64,000 nt of DNA, from the NCBI GenBank assembly GCA_024691765.1, contig JAILNI010000030.1:1-64000 (forward strand), read 5' to 3'. The notes beneath the pieces were generated by a model. The model did no database searches and was not told where the DNA came from. It saw only the letters and a list, made by a program, of their open reading frames with translations. This document shows positions 54,643 to 63,046 of this stretch, piece after piece; the stretch's first letter is position 1, and every line of letters starts with the position of its first letter. Origin of the DNA: Bacteroidales bacterium (GTDB lineage Bacteria; Bacteroidota; Bacteroidia; Bacteroidales; UBA932). The position numbers and the translations under genes were made by a program.

Positions 54643-55938
54643 ATGGACAGACGCAAATTCATAGAACTTTCTTCCCTGTGCGGAGTAGCGCTGCTCCTGG
54701 GATGCAAAAAAACCTCCATGGGAGGGAACACCACCGTTCCGGTCGTGACGAAAAAGACATGGAAAGGCTGGCAGAAAGGGCAGTTCCAGGTGCATTTCAT
54801 CTACACCGGAGTGGCGGAATCGCTGTTCCTCATCTTCCCCGACGGCACCACCATGCTGCTGGACTGCGGCGACCACAACGTGAAGTCTTCCGCCGGAGCG
54901 CAGGCCGTGCCAATACTCCCAGGTGACTATCTCCATGCAGGGGAGTGGATAGCCAGATACGTGAAGAAAGTGAACCCTAACGGAAACGCGGTGGATTACA
55001 TGATGCTTTCGCACTACCACTGCGACCACGCCGGAAGCGAGGTTTGGTATGCCGGCACTGAGACGCATTCCGGGGAACCCTACGTGCTCAGCGGCTTCTC
55101 GCAGGCGGCGCAGCAGCTCGATTTCTCGCGTGCCGTCGACCGGCTCTGGCCCGGATACGACACGCCGCTTCCCATGGTGGACGACGCCAACAAGGTCTTC
55201 TCCCACATGAAGAAATTCTACGATTACATGTCTTCCGAAAGGGGACTGCAGATAGAGAGTTTCAGACTTGGAGCCACAGACCAGATAGTGCCCCTGCATG
55301 GTTCAGTTGATGGTTTCCGGGTGCGGAACGTCTGCGGCAACGGGTATATTTCCCTTCCCGACGGCAGCGTGCAGGACCTCTACGCCGAGTTCAAGGCCAA
55401 TCCTCCGGAATACTTCAACGACAACGGAATGAGTCTCGGGCTGGAGTTCAGTTACGGCCCTTTCCGTTTCTTCACCGCAGGCGATTTCTGTGCCAGCCCT
55501 ACACTCCCTACCGGAGGAAAGCGCAACATAGAAGAGAGCCTTGCCGCCGCCGTGCTGCCATGCGACGTTTCCAAGGTGAACCACCACGGATACCAGTCAA
55601 TGCCTGCAAAACTGGTGTCGGCCCTCCGTTCCCGGGTATGGGTGAGCTGCGTATGGCGGCAGGACCACGACCAGGGCGAAGTGCTCTCCCGCCTCTCCAG
55701 CCGTTCGCTCTATTCAGGCGACCGGCTCATCTGCCCCGGCATATTCACTCCGGAAAGGAGAACCGCCGATGCCGGCAGCAGTTATCTCGACGACATCGCT
55801 CCGGCCTCCTCCACCGGCGGACACATAGTACTCAACGTGGAAGAAGGCGGCGGGAAATACTCCATTACGTACCTGGACGCAAGGGACGAGTCCCTGAGCG
55901 TGCTGAGCACCGCCGAATTTGAAACCTTCGCCAAATGA
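54643..55938 (+). CDS. Secreted metallo-beta-lactamase-fold lipoprotein
   Basis: A 431-residue hydrolase-fold protein. The N-terminus DRRKFIELS has a twin-arginine pair and a lipobox LLLGC (Cys21), suggesting Tat export and lipidation. Metal motif H124-Y-H126-C-D128-H129, then GDFCASP (Asp ligand region) and KVNHHGY (late His). The later block resembles the ComEC-associated MBL type more than beta-lactamases. The substrate is unknown; in the locus it may act on a lactone or phosphoester produced during glycan breakdown. The end overlaps the symporter start by 4 bases. Confidence 0.8.
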   Translation: MDRRKFIELSSLCGVALLLGCKKTSMGGNTTVPVVTKKTWKGWQKGQFQVHFIYTGVAESLFLIFPDGTTMLLDCGDHNVKSSAGAQAVPILPGDYLHAGEWIARYVKKVNPNGNAVDYMMLSHYHCDHAGSEVWYAGTETHSGEPYVLSGFSQAAQQLDFSRAVDRLWPGYDTPLPMVDDANKVFSHMKKFYDYMSSERGLQIESFRLGATDQIVPLHGSVDGFRVRNVCGNGYISLPDGSVQDLYAEFKANPPEYFNDNGMSLGLEFSYGPFRFFTAGDFCASPTLPTGGKRNIEESLAAAVLPCDVSKVNHHGYQSMPAKLVSALRSRVWVSCVWRQDHDQGEVLSRLSSRSLYSGDRLICPGIFTPERRTADAGSSYLDDIAPASSTGGHIVLNVEEGGGKYSITYLDARDESLSVLSTAEFETFAK

Positions 55939-57617
55939 GTTTCGCCCTTCAGAGCCTGGATTACGCTGCCGTCCTGGTATATGTCCTGCTGATGGCCGTC
56001 ATCGGCGTGATTTTTGGCGCGCTGGTGAAGGACTCCGGCTCCTATTTCAAGGGCAACGGCACGGTGCCCTGGGTGATGGCCGCGGTGACCAACTTCATGG
56101 GGCTCTTCTCCACCTTCGTTTTCGTGGCCTACGCCGGCATCGCCTACGAATACGGACTTGTGTCAGTGACCGTCTTCTGGTGCACGGTGCCGGCCTGCCT
56201 CGTGGGCGCGCTTCTGTTTGCCGGCCGCTGGCGCCGTACGGGAAAGACCACGCCCGTGGAATACCTGGAAGATCGGTACGGTCTCCCGGTGAGGCAGATC
56301 ATGAGCTGGGCGGGACTGGCCATGAGGTTCCTGGACAACATGGTGAGGCTCTATGCGATAGGGGTGTTCATAAGCGCCGTCACCCCGCTGTCCCTGGAGC
56401 TTTCCATAGTGATTGCCGGGCTCGTGATAACGCTTTTCAACCTCTTCGGAGGGATGTGGTCGGTGACGGTGATGAGCACCGTGCAGTTCGTGATACTCAT
56501 ACTGGTGACGCTCGTGCTGCTGCCAGTCTCGCTGCAGGCGGCGGGCGGTTTCTCCGGCATAGCGGAGAACTTCCCCGGGCATCTGGACTGGTTCAACGGG
56601 CCCAAGGGCGCACCGCTGTGGCTGTCGGTCTATTGCATCATGACGGTCATAAAGTACAACGAGAACTGGACCTTCATCCAGAAGTTCTTCTGCGTGAGGG
56701 ACGAGCGTGCGGCACGCCGCAGCGGACTCCTCACGGCGGCGCTCTTCCTGGTATTCACCCCGGTGTTCCTGCTTCCTCCGGTGGCGGGCGCCGTGGTTGT
56801 CCCGGGGCTCGAGAACCCGGAGATGTCCTATGTGGCGCTGGCCTCGCGCCTTCTGCCGGCAGGCATAATGGGAATACTGTTCGCATCCATGTTCGCGGCC
56901 ACCATGTCCTCGCTCAACGCCGAGTACAACGTGATGTCCGCCGTAATCACCCACGATATTTACAAGCGGCTCTTCGAGCCCGGAGCGACCGACGCGCGGC
57001 TGCTCTCGGTGGCGCGGTGGAGCACCCTGCTCACAGGCCTCGTGATGATAGGCGGGGCCATACTCATCCGGGGCCTTGGCGGAGCGTTCGAGGCCAACAA
57101 GCTGTTCACGGGCATAATGGCCATACCGCTCGGCATCCCGCTTATACTGGGCATAGTGTCCAGACGCCCCGGAGGCCCGGCCGCCATGATAACCATAGTG
57201 GCGGGAGTCGTTGCCGGAGTCGTGCTCAACCTCGTCCCTTCCCTCAGCTGGGAAGTCGCCACTCTCATCGAAATCATCCTCTGTCTGGTCCTCTACTATC
57301 TCCCCTGGCCGCAGGGGAGGGACGCCGCCCGGGAGAAAGAACTGGACTCGCTCTTTGAAAAATTGGAGAACCCCATAGCGGAAAAAGATAAAAACGAAAT
57401 CCCGTCCGGATACGGCCGGGCCATTGGAATACTGCTGATTGCTTCCCTGCTGGTGGCGGGACTGCTGTTCTGCGGCATGAGCATCCCCAGTCTGGGGCAG
57501 CGCAGCGGCCTGTGCAGCTTCATTGCGGGCGCAATCTGCCTTGCGGCGGCGCTCCCGCCATTATTCATGCGGAACAAATCAAAAAACAATAAAAACAATG
57601 ATGAAAAATTACTTTAA
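55935..57617 (+). CDS. Sodium:solute symporter (SSS family)
   Basis: A 560-residue inner-membrane transporter with about 13-14 hydrophobic segments. Typical SSS features: GNGTVPWVMAAVTNFMGLFSTF in part (helix 2), NENWTFIQKFFCVRDE, and MFAATMSSLNAEYNVMSAVI with the Na+-site serines. Probably imports the uronate or a disaccharide released by the locus. The 3' end overlaps the 42-residue peptide gene by 17 bases. Confidence 0.92.
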   Translation: MSFALQSLDYAAVLVYVLLMAVIGVIFGALVKDSGSYFKGNGTVPWVMAAVTNFMGLFSTFVFVAYAGIAYEYGLVSVTVFWCTVPACLVGALLFAGRWRRTGKTTPVEYLEDRYGLPVRQIMSWAGLAMRFLDNMVRLYAIGVFISAVTPLSLELSIVIAGLVITLFNLFGGMWSVTVMSTVQFVILILVTLVLLPVSLQAAGGFSGIAENFPGHLDWFNGPKGAPLWLSVYCIMTVIKYNENWTFIQKFFCVRDERAARRSGLLTAALFLVFTPVFLLPPVAGAVVVPGLENPEMSYVALASRLLPAGIMGILFASMFAATMSSLNAEYNVMSAVITHDIYKRLFEPGATDARLLSVARWSTLLTGLVMIGGAILIRGLGGAFEANKLFTGIMAIPLGIPLILGIVSRRPGGPAAMITIVAGVVAGVVLNLVPSLSWEVATLIEIILCLVLYYLPWPQGRDAAREKELDSLFEKLENPIAEKDKNEIPSGYGRAIGILLIASLLVAGLLFCGMSIPSLGQRSGLCSFIAGAICLAAALPPLFMRNKSKNNKNNDEKLL

Positions 57618-57729
57618 GCCCGAAAGCGAACTGCTCGAAATCGGGCCCGGCACAGTCCTTTGCACCTCCGCACCAGAGGTGGCGGTGACTTCTGAATCGT
57701 TTGACGAACTGGACAATCTTTCAATGTAA
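57601..57729 (+). CDS. 42-residue conserved-type small peptide
   Basis: ATG at 57601 (another at 57598) opens a 42-codon frame ending TAA at 57729. It starts MKNYFKPESELLEIGP, contains a single cysteine in GTVLCTSAP and ends acidic (DELDNLSM). This resembles the short, unannotated peptides of form MKK-Y-KPE-x-E-hydrophobic...CTS often found before fimbrillin-like or GLUG lipoprotein genes in Bacteroidales (recalled pattern, not searched). No signal peptide. It overlaps the symporter end and precedes the GLUG lipoprotein by 6 bases. Confidence 0.7.
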   Translation: MKNYFKPESELLEIGPGTVLCTSAPEVAVTSESFDELDNLSM

Positions 57730-57735
57730 CGTAAT

Positions 57736-60027
57736 ATGAGAACAAGGTTATTTATGGCCATCGCACTCATGGCCGCACTTTCCATCTCCTGCGGAAAGGA
57801 ACAAAAAACGGATAACGGCAGGGACAACCCGAAGCAGACCCCCGGCGGCGAGGAGAAAACCGGTCTGGTCTCCATGACCTTCTCCGCGAGTTTTGATGAT
57901 TCACCGGCAACCGCCGCGGCGCTTTCCGGCAACGACGTGAACTGGGAGTACTCCGACCACATCGCCGTATTCGACGGCGTGGCAAGGCGCGATTTCACCG
58001 TTAAGGAAGGCAGCATCAGCGGCGGCACCGCCACGTTCGAGGGCGAAGTGGACGAGGGTGCCACCTCCTTCATCGCCGTCTATCCCTATTCGGCTTCCAC
58101 GGCCACCCAGCCTTCGGCCGGCAGCATAGAAATCAACTATCCTGCAAGCCAGACGCTTACCACGTCGGCAATGGCGCCGGATGCGATGATATGCGTGGCC
58201 CAGGCCGACAAGGGCTCCGGCCTCTCGTTCAGGAACGTGGCGGCCCGCCTCAAAATCCATATCCCGGGGAGCGACGTGACCGCGGTGACTCTCAGCGGCA
58301 ACAAAACCGAATATTTCGCCGGCTCCGCCTCCGTGAGCACGGCGGGGGAGATTACCAGCACGGGAGATGCCTCTTCGATTACGCTCTATCCTTCGGGAAG
58401 CACCTTCAGCGAGGGAGACTACTATTTCGGGCTCCTTCCCGTGGAATTCACCGAAGGCTTCACCCTGGTCTATGAAAAATCCGGGGGCAAAGCTTTCGTG
58501 GACACCGACAAGGACGTGGAGTTCCTCCGCAACGGTGGAAAGGACGTAACAGCCTCCACGGCCTCTCTTACCTGGGTAGGCCTGCCCATCATGGATGAGG
58601 ATGACCTTAAGGCCTTCGCCGATTACAGCCGTTTCTTCAGCTCTTCCGAGACCGTGCGGATAGGTGCCGACATCGCCCTTACCTCAGCCTGGACTCCCTT
58701 CCCGCTCTGGTGCACCCTGGACGGGCAGAACCACAAGATTACCGGCCTTTCGGTGAGCGCTGAAGAAAATGCCGGCTTCGTGTCCATACTCTATGCCGAT
58801 GCCGCTCTTGAGAACCTGGAGGTTTCCGGCAGCATCTCCCTCACCGGAACCGGCAGTCTTGCTTACGCCGCCCTGGTTGCCGACACCAGGGGCGCCATCA
58901 CCTCAGTGACAAACAGGGTATCAGTGACGCATGAATCTACGGCAACCTGCCCCGTGTATCTGGGCGGCATAGCCGGCCTTCTCTCGAACGGAGGCAGCAT
59001 AAGTTCGTCTTACAACTACGGCGCCGTCGCCCTCAATGGTACGAGCAGTGATGTGTCCTTCATAGGAGGAGTCGTGGGATACATGCAGGCAGGCTGCGGG
59101 AACGTGATCAACACCGATAATCACGGCACCGTCTCCTGCGCCAACACGTATGGCCAGGGTATCGGCGGCATCGCCGGAATGATAAGGGGAGCTAAAATTG
59201 ACGGCTGCACCAATGAAAGCACCGGGGTGATTACAGTATCGAAATGCAAAACCGGCGGCTGGGGCTGCTTTGTCGCAGGCATAGCTGCGTTCATGCAGAA
59301 CAACACCGCTTCAGAGTCGTCGATAGAAAACTGCACCAACAAGGCGGACATCTCCACCGAGGCCCAATGCTGGGGAGTGGCCGGAATAGCCGGAATTACC
59401 CATTACTCAGGCACCGCTGCCTACAAAATCAACGGCTGTACCAACAACGGCGACATAACCTGGACAAAGGGAGGCACCGCCAACGTCTTCTGCGGCGGCA
59501 TACTTGCAATTGCAGAAGGCAACAGCCTCACGGTTTCCGGAAATACCAATAGCGGAGCCGTTGAAATAACAGGTAACCGCACGGCCGACAATGTCATGGA
59601 AGTAGGAGGTATCATCGGAACCGTTTTCAGAAACAATAAGCGTCCCCAAAACGGGGAGGCCAGGACTGTTGAAATCTCTTCCAATACCAACGAAGGCTCG
59701 GTCACTTTCAAGACTACGGGCACAGCAACAGGTGTTGCAGGCGGCATAATAGGCGGCTTCAGCGTAAATGACGGTACCGAGAGTACAGGAACCGCGGTTA
59801 CCGTGAGCGGTAACACCAGCAAGGGAGCCATAGTGAGCACGGGTGCGGTAGGAGGTATTTTTGCTACATGCTACAGCACATGCAAATACCTTACGGTAAC
59901 TGTTACCGGAAGCAAGCTCGGCTGCACGCTCAACGGCGCTGACGCCACTGCTGCAAACGCATCGGTGTACAGCAGCAATGATTCTGCCACCACTACTGTT
60001 TCCGTAAGCGGTACTACTGTTATCTGA
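57736..60027 (+). CDS. Large surface lipoprotein with fimbrillin-like N-part and GLUG-type repeats
   Basis: A 763-residue lipoprotein (lipobox SISC, Cys19). Residues about 45-280 resemble the fimbrillin/Mfa-like fold (VYPYSASTATQPSAG, FRNVAARLKIHI). The rest is a beta-helix of about nine degenerate repeats built on GG-I-x-G (GGIAGLLS, GGVVGYMQ, GGIAGMIR, GGILAIAE, GGIIGTVF, GGIIGGFS) with NGCTNNGDI-type turns, as in GLUG adhesins. It may be a surface glycan-binding protein or adhesin. Its stop codon shares a base with the ATG of uxaC2. Confidence 0.82.
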   Translation: MRTRLFMAIALMAALSISCGKEQKTDNGRDNPKQTPGGEEKTGLVSMTFSASFDDSPATAAALSGNDVNWEYSDHIAVFDGVARRDFTVKEGSISGGTATFEGEVDEGATSFIAVYPYSASTATQPSAGSIEINYPASQTLTTSAMAPDAMICVAQADKGSGLSFRNVAARLKIHIPGSDVTAVTLSGNKTEYFAGSASVSTAGEITSTGDASSITLYPSGSTFSEGDYYFGLLPVEFTEGFTLVYEKSGGKAFVDTDKDVEFLRNGGKDVTASTASLTWVGLPIMDEDDLKAFADYSRFFSSSETVRIGADIALTSAWTPFPLWCTLDGQNHKITGLSVSAEENAGFVSILYADAALENLEVSGSISLTGTGSLAYAALVADTRGAITSVTNRVSVTHESTATCPVYLGGIAGLLSNGGSISSSYNYGAVALNGTSSDVSFIGGVVGYMQAGCGNVINTDNHGTVSCANTYGQGIGGIAGMIRGAKIDGCTNESTGVITVSKCKTGGWGCFVAGIAAFMQNNTASESSIENCTNKADISTEAQCWGVAGIAGITHYSGTAAYKINGCTNNGDITWTKGGTANVFCGGILAIAEGNSLTVSGNTNSGAVEITGNRTADNVMEVGGIIGTVFRNNKRPQNGEARTVEISSNTNEGSVTFKTTGTATGVAGGIIGGFSVNDGTESTGTAVTVSGNTSKGAIVSTGAVGGIFATCYSTCKYLTVTVTGSKLGCTLNGADATAANASVYSSNDSATTTVSVSGTTVI

Positions 60028-61394
60028 TGGCCTGGCCCCGCAAAAACTTCCTTCTGGAAAGCCGCACTGCCCGGGATCTGTATTTCGGGCAGGCGGACTC
60101 CTGTCCGGTGGTGGATTTTCACAATCACCTGTCGGCTGCAGACCTTGCTTCTGGAAGAAAATACAGCGACATAGGGGAACTGTGGGTGCAGGGAGACCCG
60201 TACAAGCACAGGGCCATGCGCATTGCCGGAGTGGATGAAAGGCTCATTTCGGGGGAAGCATCGTCAAGAGAAAAGTTCGACGCATGGTGCTCAGTTTTTC
60301 CCCTTCTTTCCGGCAACCCGCTGCAACATTGGTCCGCAATGGAACTTGCACGCTATTTTGGCGTGGAAGAACTGCCCAGTGCCGGAAATGCGGAGGAGCT
60401 TTGGGAGCGCTGCAATGCCTTCCTCGGAGAAGGTGGATATACCGCTGCGGATATTCTGCGTAAAACCGGTGTGGTGCGCATGAGCACGTCCGATGACCTT
60501 TTGGACGACGTCTCCATCCACAAGAAAGCGTCGCTGGTGTCTGGAATGGATGTCACCCCGTCGCTGCGGGCCGATTCCATACTTTCCCTGAATGGGGAAT
60601 GGCTGGAAAAGCTCCCGGGAGGCAGGCCCAAGGCGCTTGATGATCTGCTTGATGCGATAAAAAAGCGTCTGGACTTCTTCGAGAAATGCGGCTGCCGCCT
60701 CAGCGACCATGCGCTCGACGGAGGGTTCTTCTTCACGCAGACTTCCCGGGAGGTTGCGGCAGCTGTTTTCGGGCGGCTCCGCGAGGCTTCGGAGGTGGAG
60801 AGGATGCAGCTCAGGAATTATCTGCTTGAGTGGCTTGGATGTGAGTATGCCAGGCGCGGATGGGTGATGCAGCTTCATATCGGGGCACAGCGCCTTACAT
60901 CGGCAAGGCTACGCACCATAGCCGGCCCTGCCGGGGGGTATGCCTGTATCGGCAGTGCCGCAGACATGGATTCCCTGTGCAGACTGCTCAATACATTGGA
61001 AAGCAGAGGAACAATGCCCCGGATGATACTCTATTCCCTCTCAGCTTCCGATGCTCAGGCCCTGGCCTCGCTCACCGGATCCTTCTCGGAATCCGGCCGG
61101 CAGAAAATCAAGTACGGGCCGGCATGGTGGTACAATGACCACCTTGCAGGAATAGAGGACAATCTGGAAGTAATTTCGGCTTATTCGCTCTTGTCGGCCT
61201 CGTTGGGCATGACAACAGATTCCCGCTGCCCGCTTTCTTTTGTCCGTCACGAGTATTTCCGGAGGGTGCTGTGCAATTTTGTCGGGAACAGGGTGCAAAG
61301 GGGCCTGCTGCCACCCGACATTGATTTATTGAAAGAAATGATTGGTAACATTTGTTACAGAAATGCAGATGAATGGATATATGGGAGAAGGTAA
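60027..61394 (+). CDS. uxaC: Second glucuronate isomerase (UxaC paralogue)
   Basis: 455 residues, 16 shorter than the copy at 30562. The metal motif H32-N-H34 occupies the same positions as H32-C-H34 in that copy, and the C-terminal TDSRCPLSFVRHEYFRRVLC block is conserved. Here it is part of the polysaccharide locus and probably specific for glucuronate released by it. TGATG junction with the preceding gene; the following SDR gene begins inside its 3' end. Confidence 0.93.
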   Translation: MAWPRKNFLLESRTARDLYFGQADSCPVVDFHNHLSAADLASGRKYSDIGELWVQGDPYKHRAMRIAGVDERLISGEASSREKFDAWCSVFPLLSGNPLQHWSAMELARYFGVEELPSAGNAEELWERCNAFLGEGGYTAADILRKTGVVRMSTSDDLLDDVSIHKKASLVSGMDVTPSLRADSILSLNGEWLEKLPGGRPKALDDLLDAIKKRLDFFEKCGCRLSDHALDGGFFFTQTSREVAAAVFGRLREASEVERMQLRNYLLEWLGCEYARRGWVMQLHIGAQRLTSARLRTIAGPAGGYACIGSAADMDSLCRLLNTLESRGTMPRMILYSLSASDAQALASLTGSFSESGRQKIKYGPAWWYNDHLAGIEDNLEVISAYSLLSASLGMTTDSRCPLSFVRHEYFRRVLCNFVGNRVQRGLLPPDIDLLKEMIGNICYRNADEWIYGRR

Positions 61395-62214
61395 GACCGT
61401 GGTGGTGACCGGTGCGGGCGGAACGCTGTGCGCCCCGGTAGCCGTCGATTTTGCCTCCCGGGGATACAATGTGGTCCTTATTGGCAGGACCAGGGAAAAA
61501 TTGCAGCGCACCGCAGACATGATCGCCGCCGGAGGGCACGGAAGCATGATTGTCCTGGCCGATGTGCGGGACGAGGCCGCCGTCCGCGATGCCTCCGAGC
61601 GTATCCGGGACCGTTTCGGAGCCTGCGACGTGCTCATCAACGGTGCGGGCGGGAACCAAAGCGCGGCTGTGACCGGAACGGACGAGTTCGATGCCCGGGA
61701 ACTGGAAGACGGTTACCCGGGGCGCGGGTTCTTTTCAATGGACATGTCGGTCTTCCGCGACGTGGTGGAGACGAACATAATGGGCACTGTCATCCCCACG
61801 CGTATTTTTGCGCGCGACATGGCGCACAGGGGCCGGGGATGCATAGTGAATTTTGCATCCATGAATACTTACCGCCCCCTTTCCCGGGTGCCTGCCTACG
61901 CCCTCGCCAAGGCAGGGGTGTCGAACTGGACCCAGTGGGCGGCAGCCTATCTGGCTCCTGCGGGGATACGCATAAATGCGGTGGCCCCGGGGTTTTTCGT
62001 CAATGAGAGGAGCCGGAAAATGCTCACAACACCATCGGGGGAGCTTACCCCGAGGGGAGAACATATCATTCACAACACCCCCATGCACCGTTTCGGCGAG
62101 GCCGAAGAACTCCTCGGGTGCATACGCTGGCTCACGGATGACGATGCCGCCGCTTTTGTCACGGGCATAACCGTCCCGGTCGACGGGGGATTCCTCAGCA
62201 GCGCCGGACTATGA
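61369..62214 (+). CDS. Second SDR-type mannonate oxidoreductase
   Basis: 281 residues, short-chain dehydrogenase with TGAGGTLC nucleotide motif, NGAGG, Ser in FASMNTYRPLS and the YALAK Tyr/Lys pair. Same block order as the SDR at 42704, so probably fructuronate reductase for the locus. Start codon is uncertain: 61369 (used here, giving an N-terminus as long as its paralogue), 61363 or 61381 are all in frame and overlap the uxaC end. The stop overlaps the RraA-like start by 4 bases. Confidence 0.85.
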   Translation: MNGYMGEGKTVVVTGAGGTLCAPVAVDFASRGYNVVLIGRTREKLQRTADMIAAGGHGSMIVLADVRDEAAVRDASERIRDRFGACDVLINGAGGNQSAAVTGTDEFDARELEDGYPGRGFFSMDMSVFRDVVETNIMGTVIPTRIFARDMAHRGRGCIVNFASMNTYRPLSRVPAYALAKAGVSNWTQWAAAYLAPAGIRINAVAPGFFVNERSRKMLTTPSGELTPRGEHIIHNTPMHRFGEAEELLGCIRWLTDDDAAAFVTGITVPVDGGFLSSAGL

Positions 62215-62954
62215 GCACGGACGGGTACAGAAAAGAAGTGGGCATGATGAAGCTTGAGAAGCTCATCGCCGCCCGCGAGGGCATCTCCACGAAGTCCTTC
62301 CCCATTCCGGACAAGGAACTGCTGCTGCGCTTCGAGCAGCTTTACCTCGGCGCCGTCAACGACGTCCTGCGTGAGTTCTGCCTGCTCCACCAGGCGCTTC
62401 CCAACCGAATTAAGCCGCTCCGCGAATACCATACGGTCGCAGGCTTTGCCTTCACCGTAAAGAGCGCCCCCAACGCCAAAATCACCGGAGAGATGGAGTT
62501 CCGCACGCAGATGCTGGACTCCCTCGGAGAAGACCATTTCGTGGTGTGGGACACTTCCCGCGACCAGGAAGCCACCCTCTGGGGCGGCGTGATGACCGCC
62601 ACCGCCAAGGGGAAGAAGGTGAAGGCCGCATGCATAGACGGCGGCATCCGTGATACGCACCAGATTCTCGAGGCCGATTTCCCAATTTTTTATGAATACC
62701 GCATCTCCAACGGTTCTCTCGGCCGCTGTCTCATTACCCACTACCAGATTCCCATCGTGATCGGGAATGTGACAATCAAGCCCGGCGACGTGGTGCTGGG
62801 CGACATCGACGGCGTGCTCGTTGTACCGCGCGAAATCGCGTATGAGGTGCTGCTTCGCGCCGAGGAAATCCGGGAGAACGAAAAGAAGATTTTCTCCTGG
62901 GTTAACCAGGGAGAGACCATTCTGGAAATCAAGGAAAAGGGCGGATATTTTTAA
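62211..62954 (+). CDS. RraA-family protein, possible pyruvate-type aldolase
   Basis: 247 residues with the RraA/HMG-CHA aldolase fold. It keeps the class II aldolase signature G126-x20-R147-D148 (in CIDGGIRD) and the GDVVLGDIDGVLVVP block. True RraA RNase E inhibitors lack the metal-site acidic residue, so an enzyme is more likely. Position directly after uxaC-SDR, with no eda gene in the window, makes cleavage of KDG/KDPG or a related acid an attractive but unproven idea. ATGA overlap with the preceding gene. Confidence 0.75.
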   Translation: MSTDGYRKEVGMMKLEKLIAAREGISTKSFPIPDKELLLRFEQLYLGAVNDVLREFCLLHQALPNRIKPLREYHTVAGFAFTVKSAPNAKITGEMEFRTQMLDSLGEDHFVVWDTSRDQEATLWGGVMTATAKGKKVKAACIDGGIRDTHQILEADFPIFYEYRISNGSLGRCLITHYQIPIVIGNVTIKPGDVVLGDIDGVLVVPREIAYEVLLRAEEIRENEKKIFSWVNQGETILEIKEKGGYF

Positions 62955-62965
62955 TCGGGAAGGCT

Positions 62966-63007
62966 ATGGCAAAAGTGATAACGTTCGGAGAGGTGACGCT
63001 CCGCTGA
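62966..63007 (+). pseudogene. 13-codon remnant of a kdgK-type kinase gene
   Basis: ATG at 62966 reads MAKVITFGEVTLR and then TGA at 63005-63007. MAK-x-x-TFGE-x-x-LR is the standard beginning of Bacteroidota 2-keto-3-deoxygluconate kinases. It sits 11 bases after the RraA-like stop, where a kinase would complete the operon. Nothing kinase-like follows; the sequence passes into the GH2 promoter. Confidence 0.7.
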
Positions 63008-63032
63008 CGGGCGAATTCTCCGCAAAATTTCG

Positions 63033-63040
63033 TAACTTTG
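63033..63040 (+). promoter_or_regulatory. -7 promoter element (TAACTTTG) of the GH2 gene
   Basis: A TAnnTTTG match, 6 bases before the GH2 ATG at 63047, so this gene can be transcribed apart from the upstream operon. Confidence 0.6.
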
Positions 63041-63046
63041 GGGGTT

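Noticed and set aside
54643-55938. The MBL lipoprotein as the detached C-terminal domain of the short ComEC
   Set aside because: It has its own Tat-type lipoprotein signal and lies 28 kb away inside a glycan operon; the HHG block is common to many MBL-fold proteins.
62211-62954. Regulator of RNase E activity (RraA) acting on the RNase G of this genome
   Set aside because: The metal-dependent aldolase residues are retained and the gene lies in a uronate operon, which fits an enzyme better.
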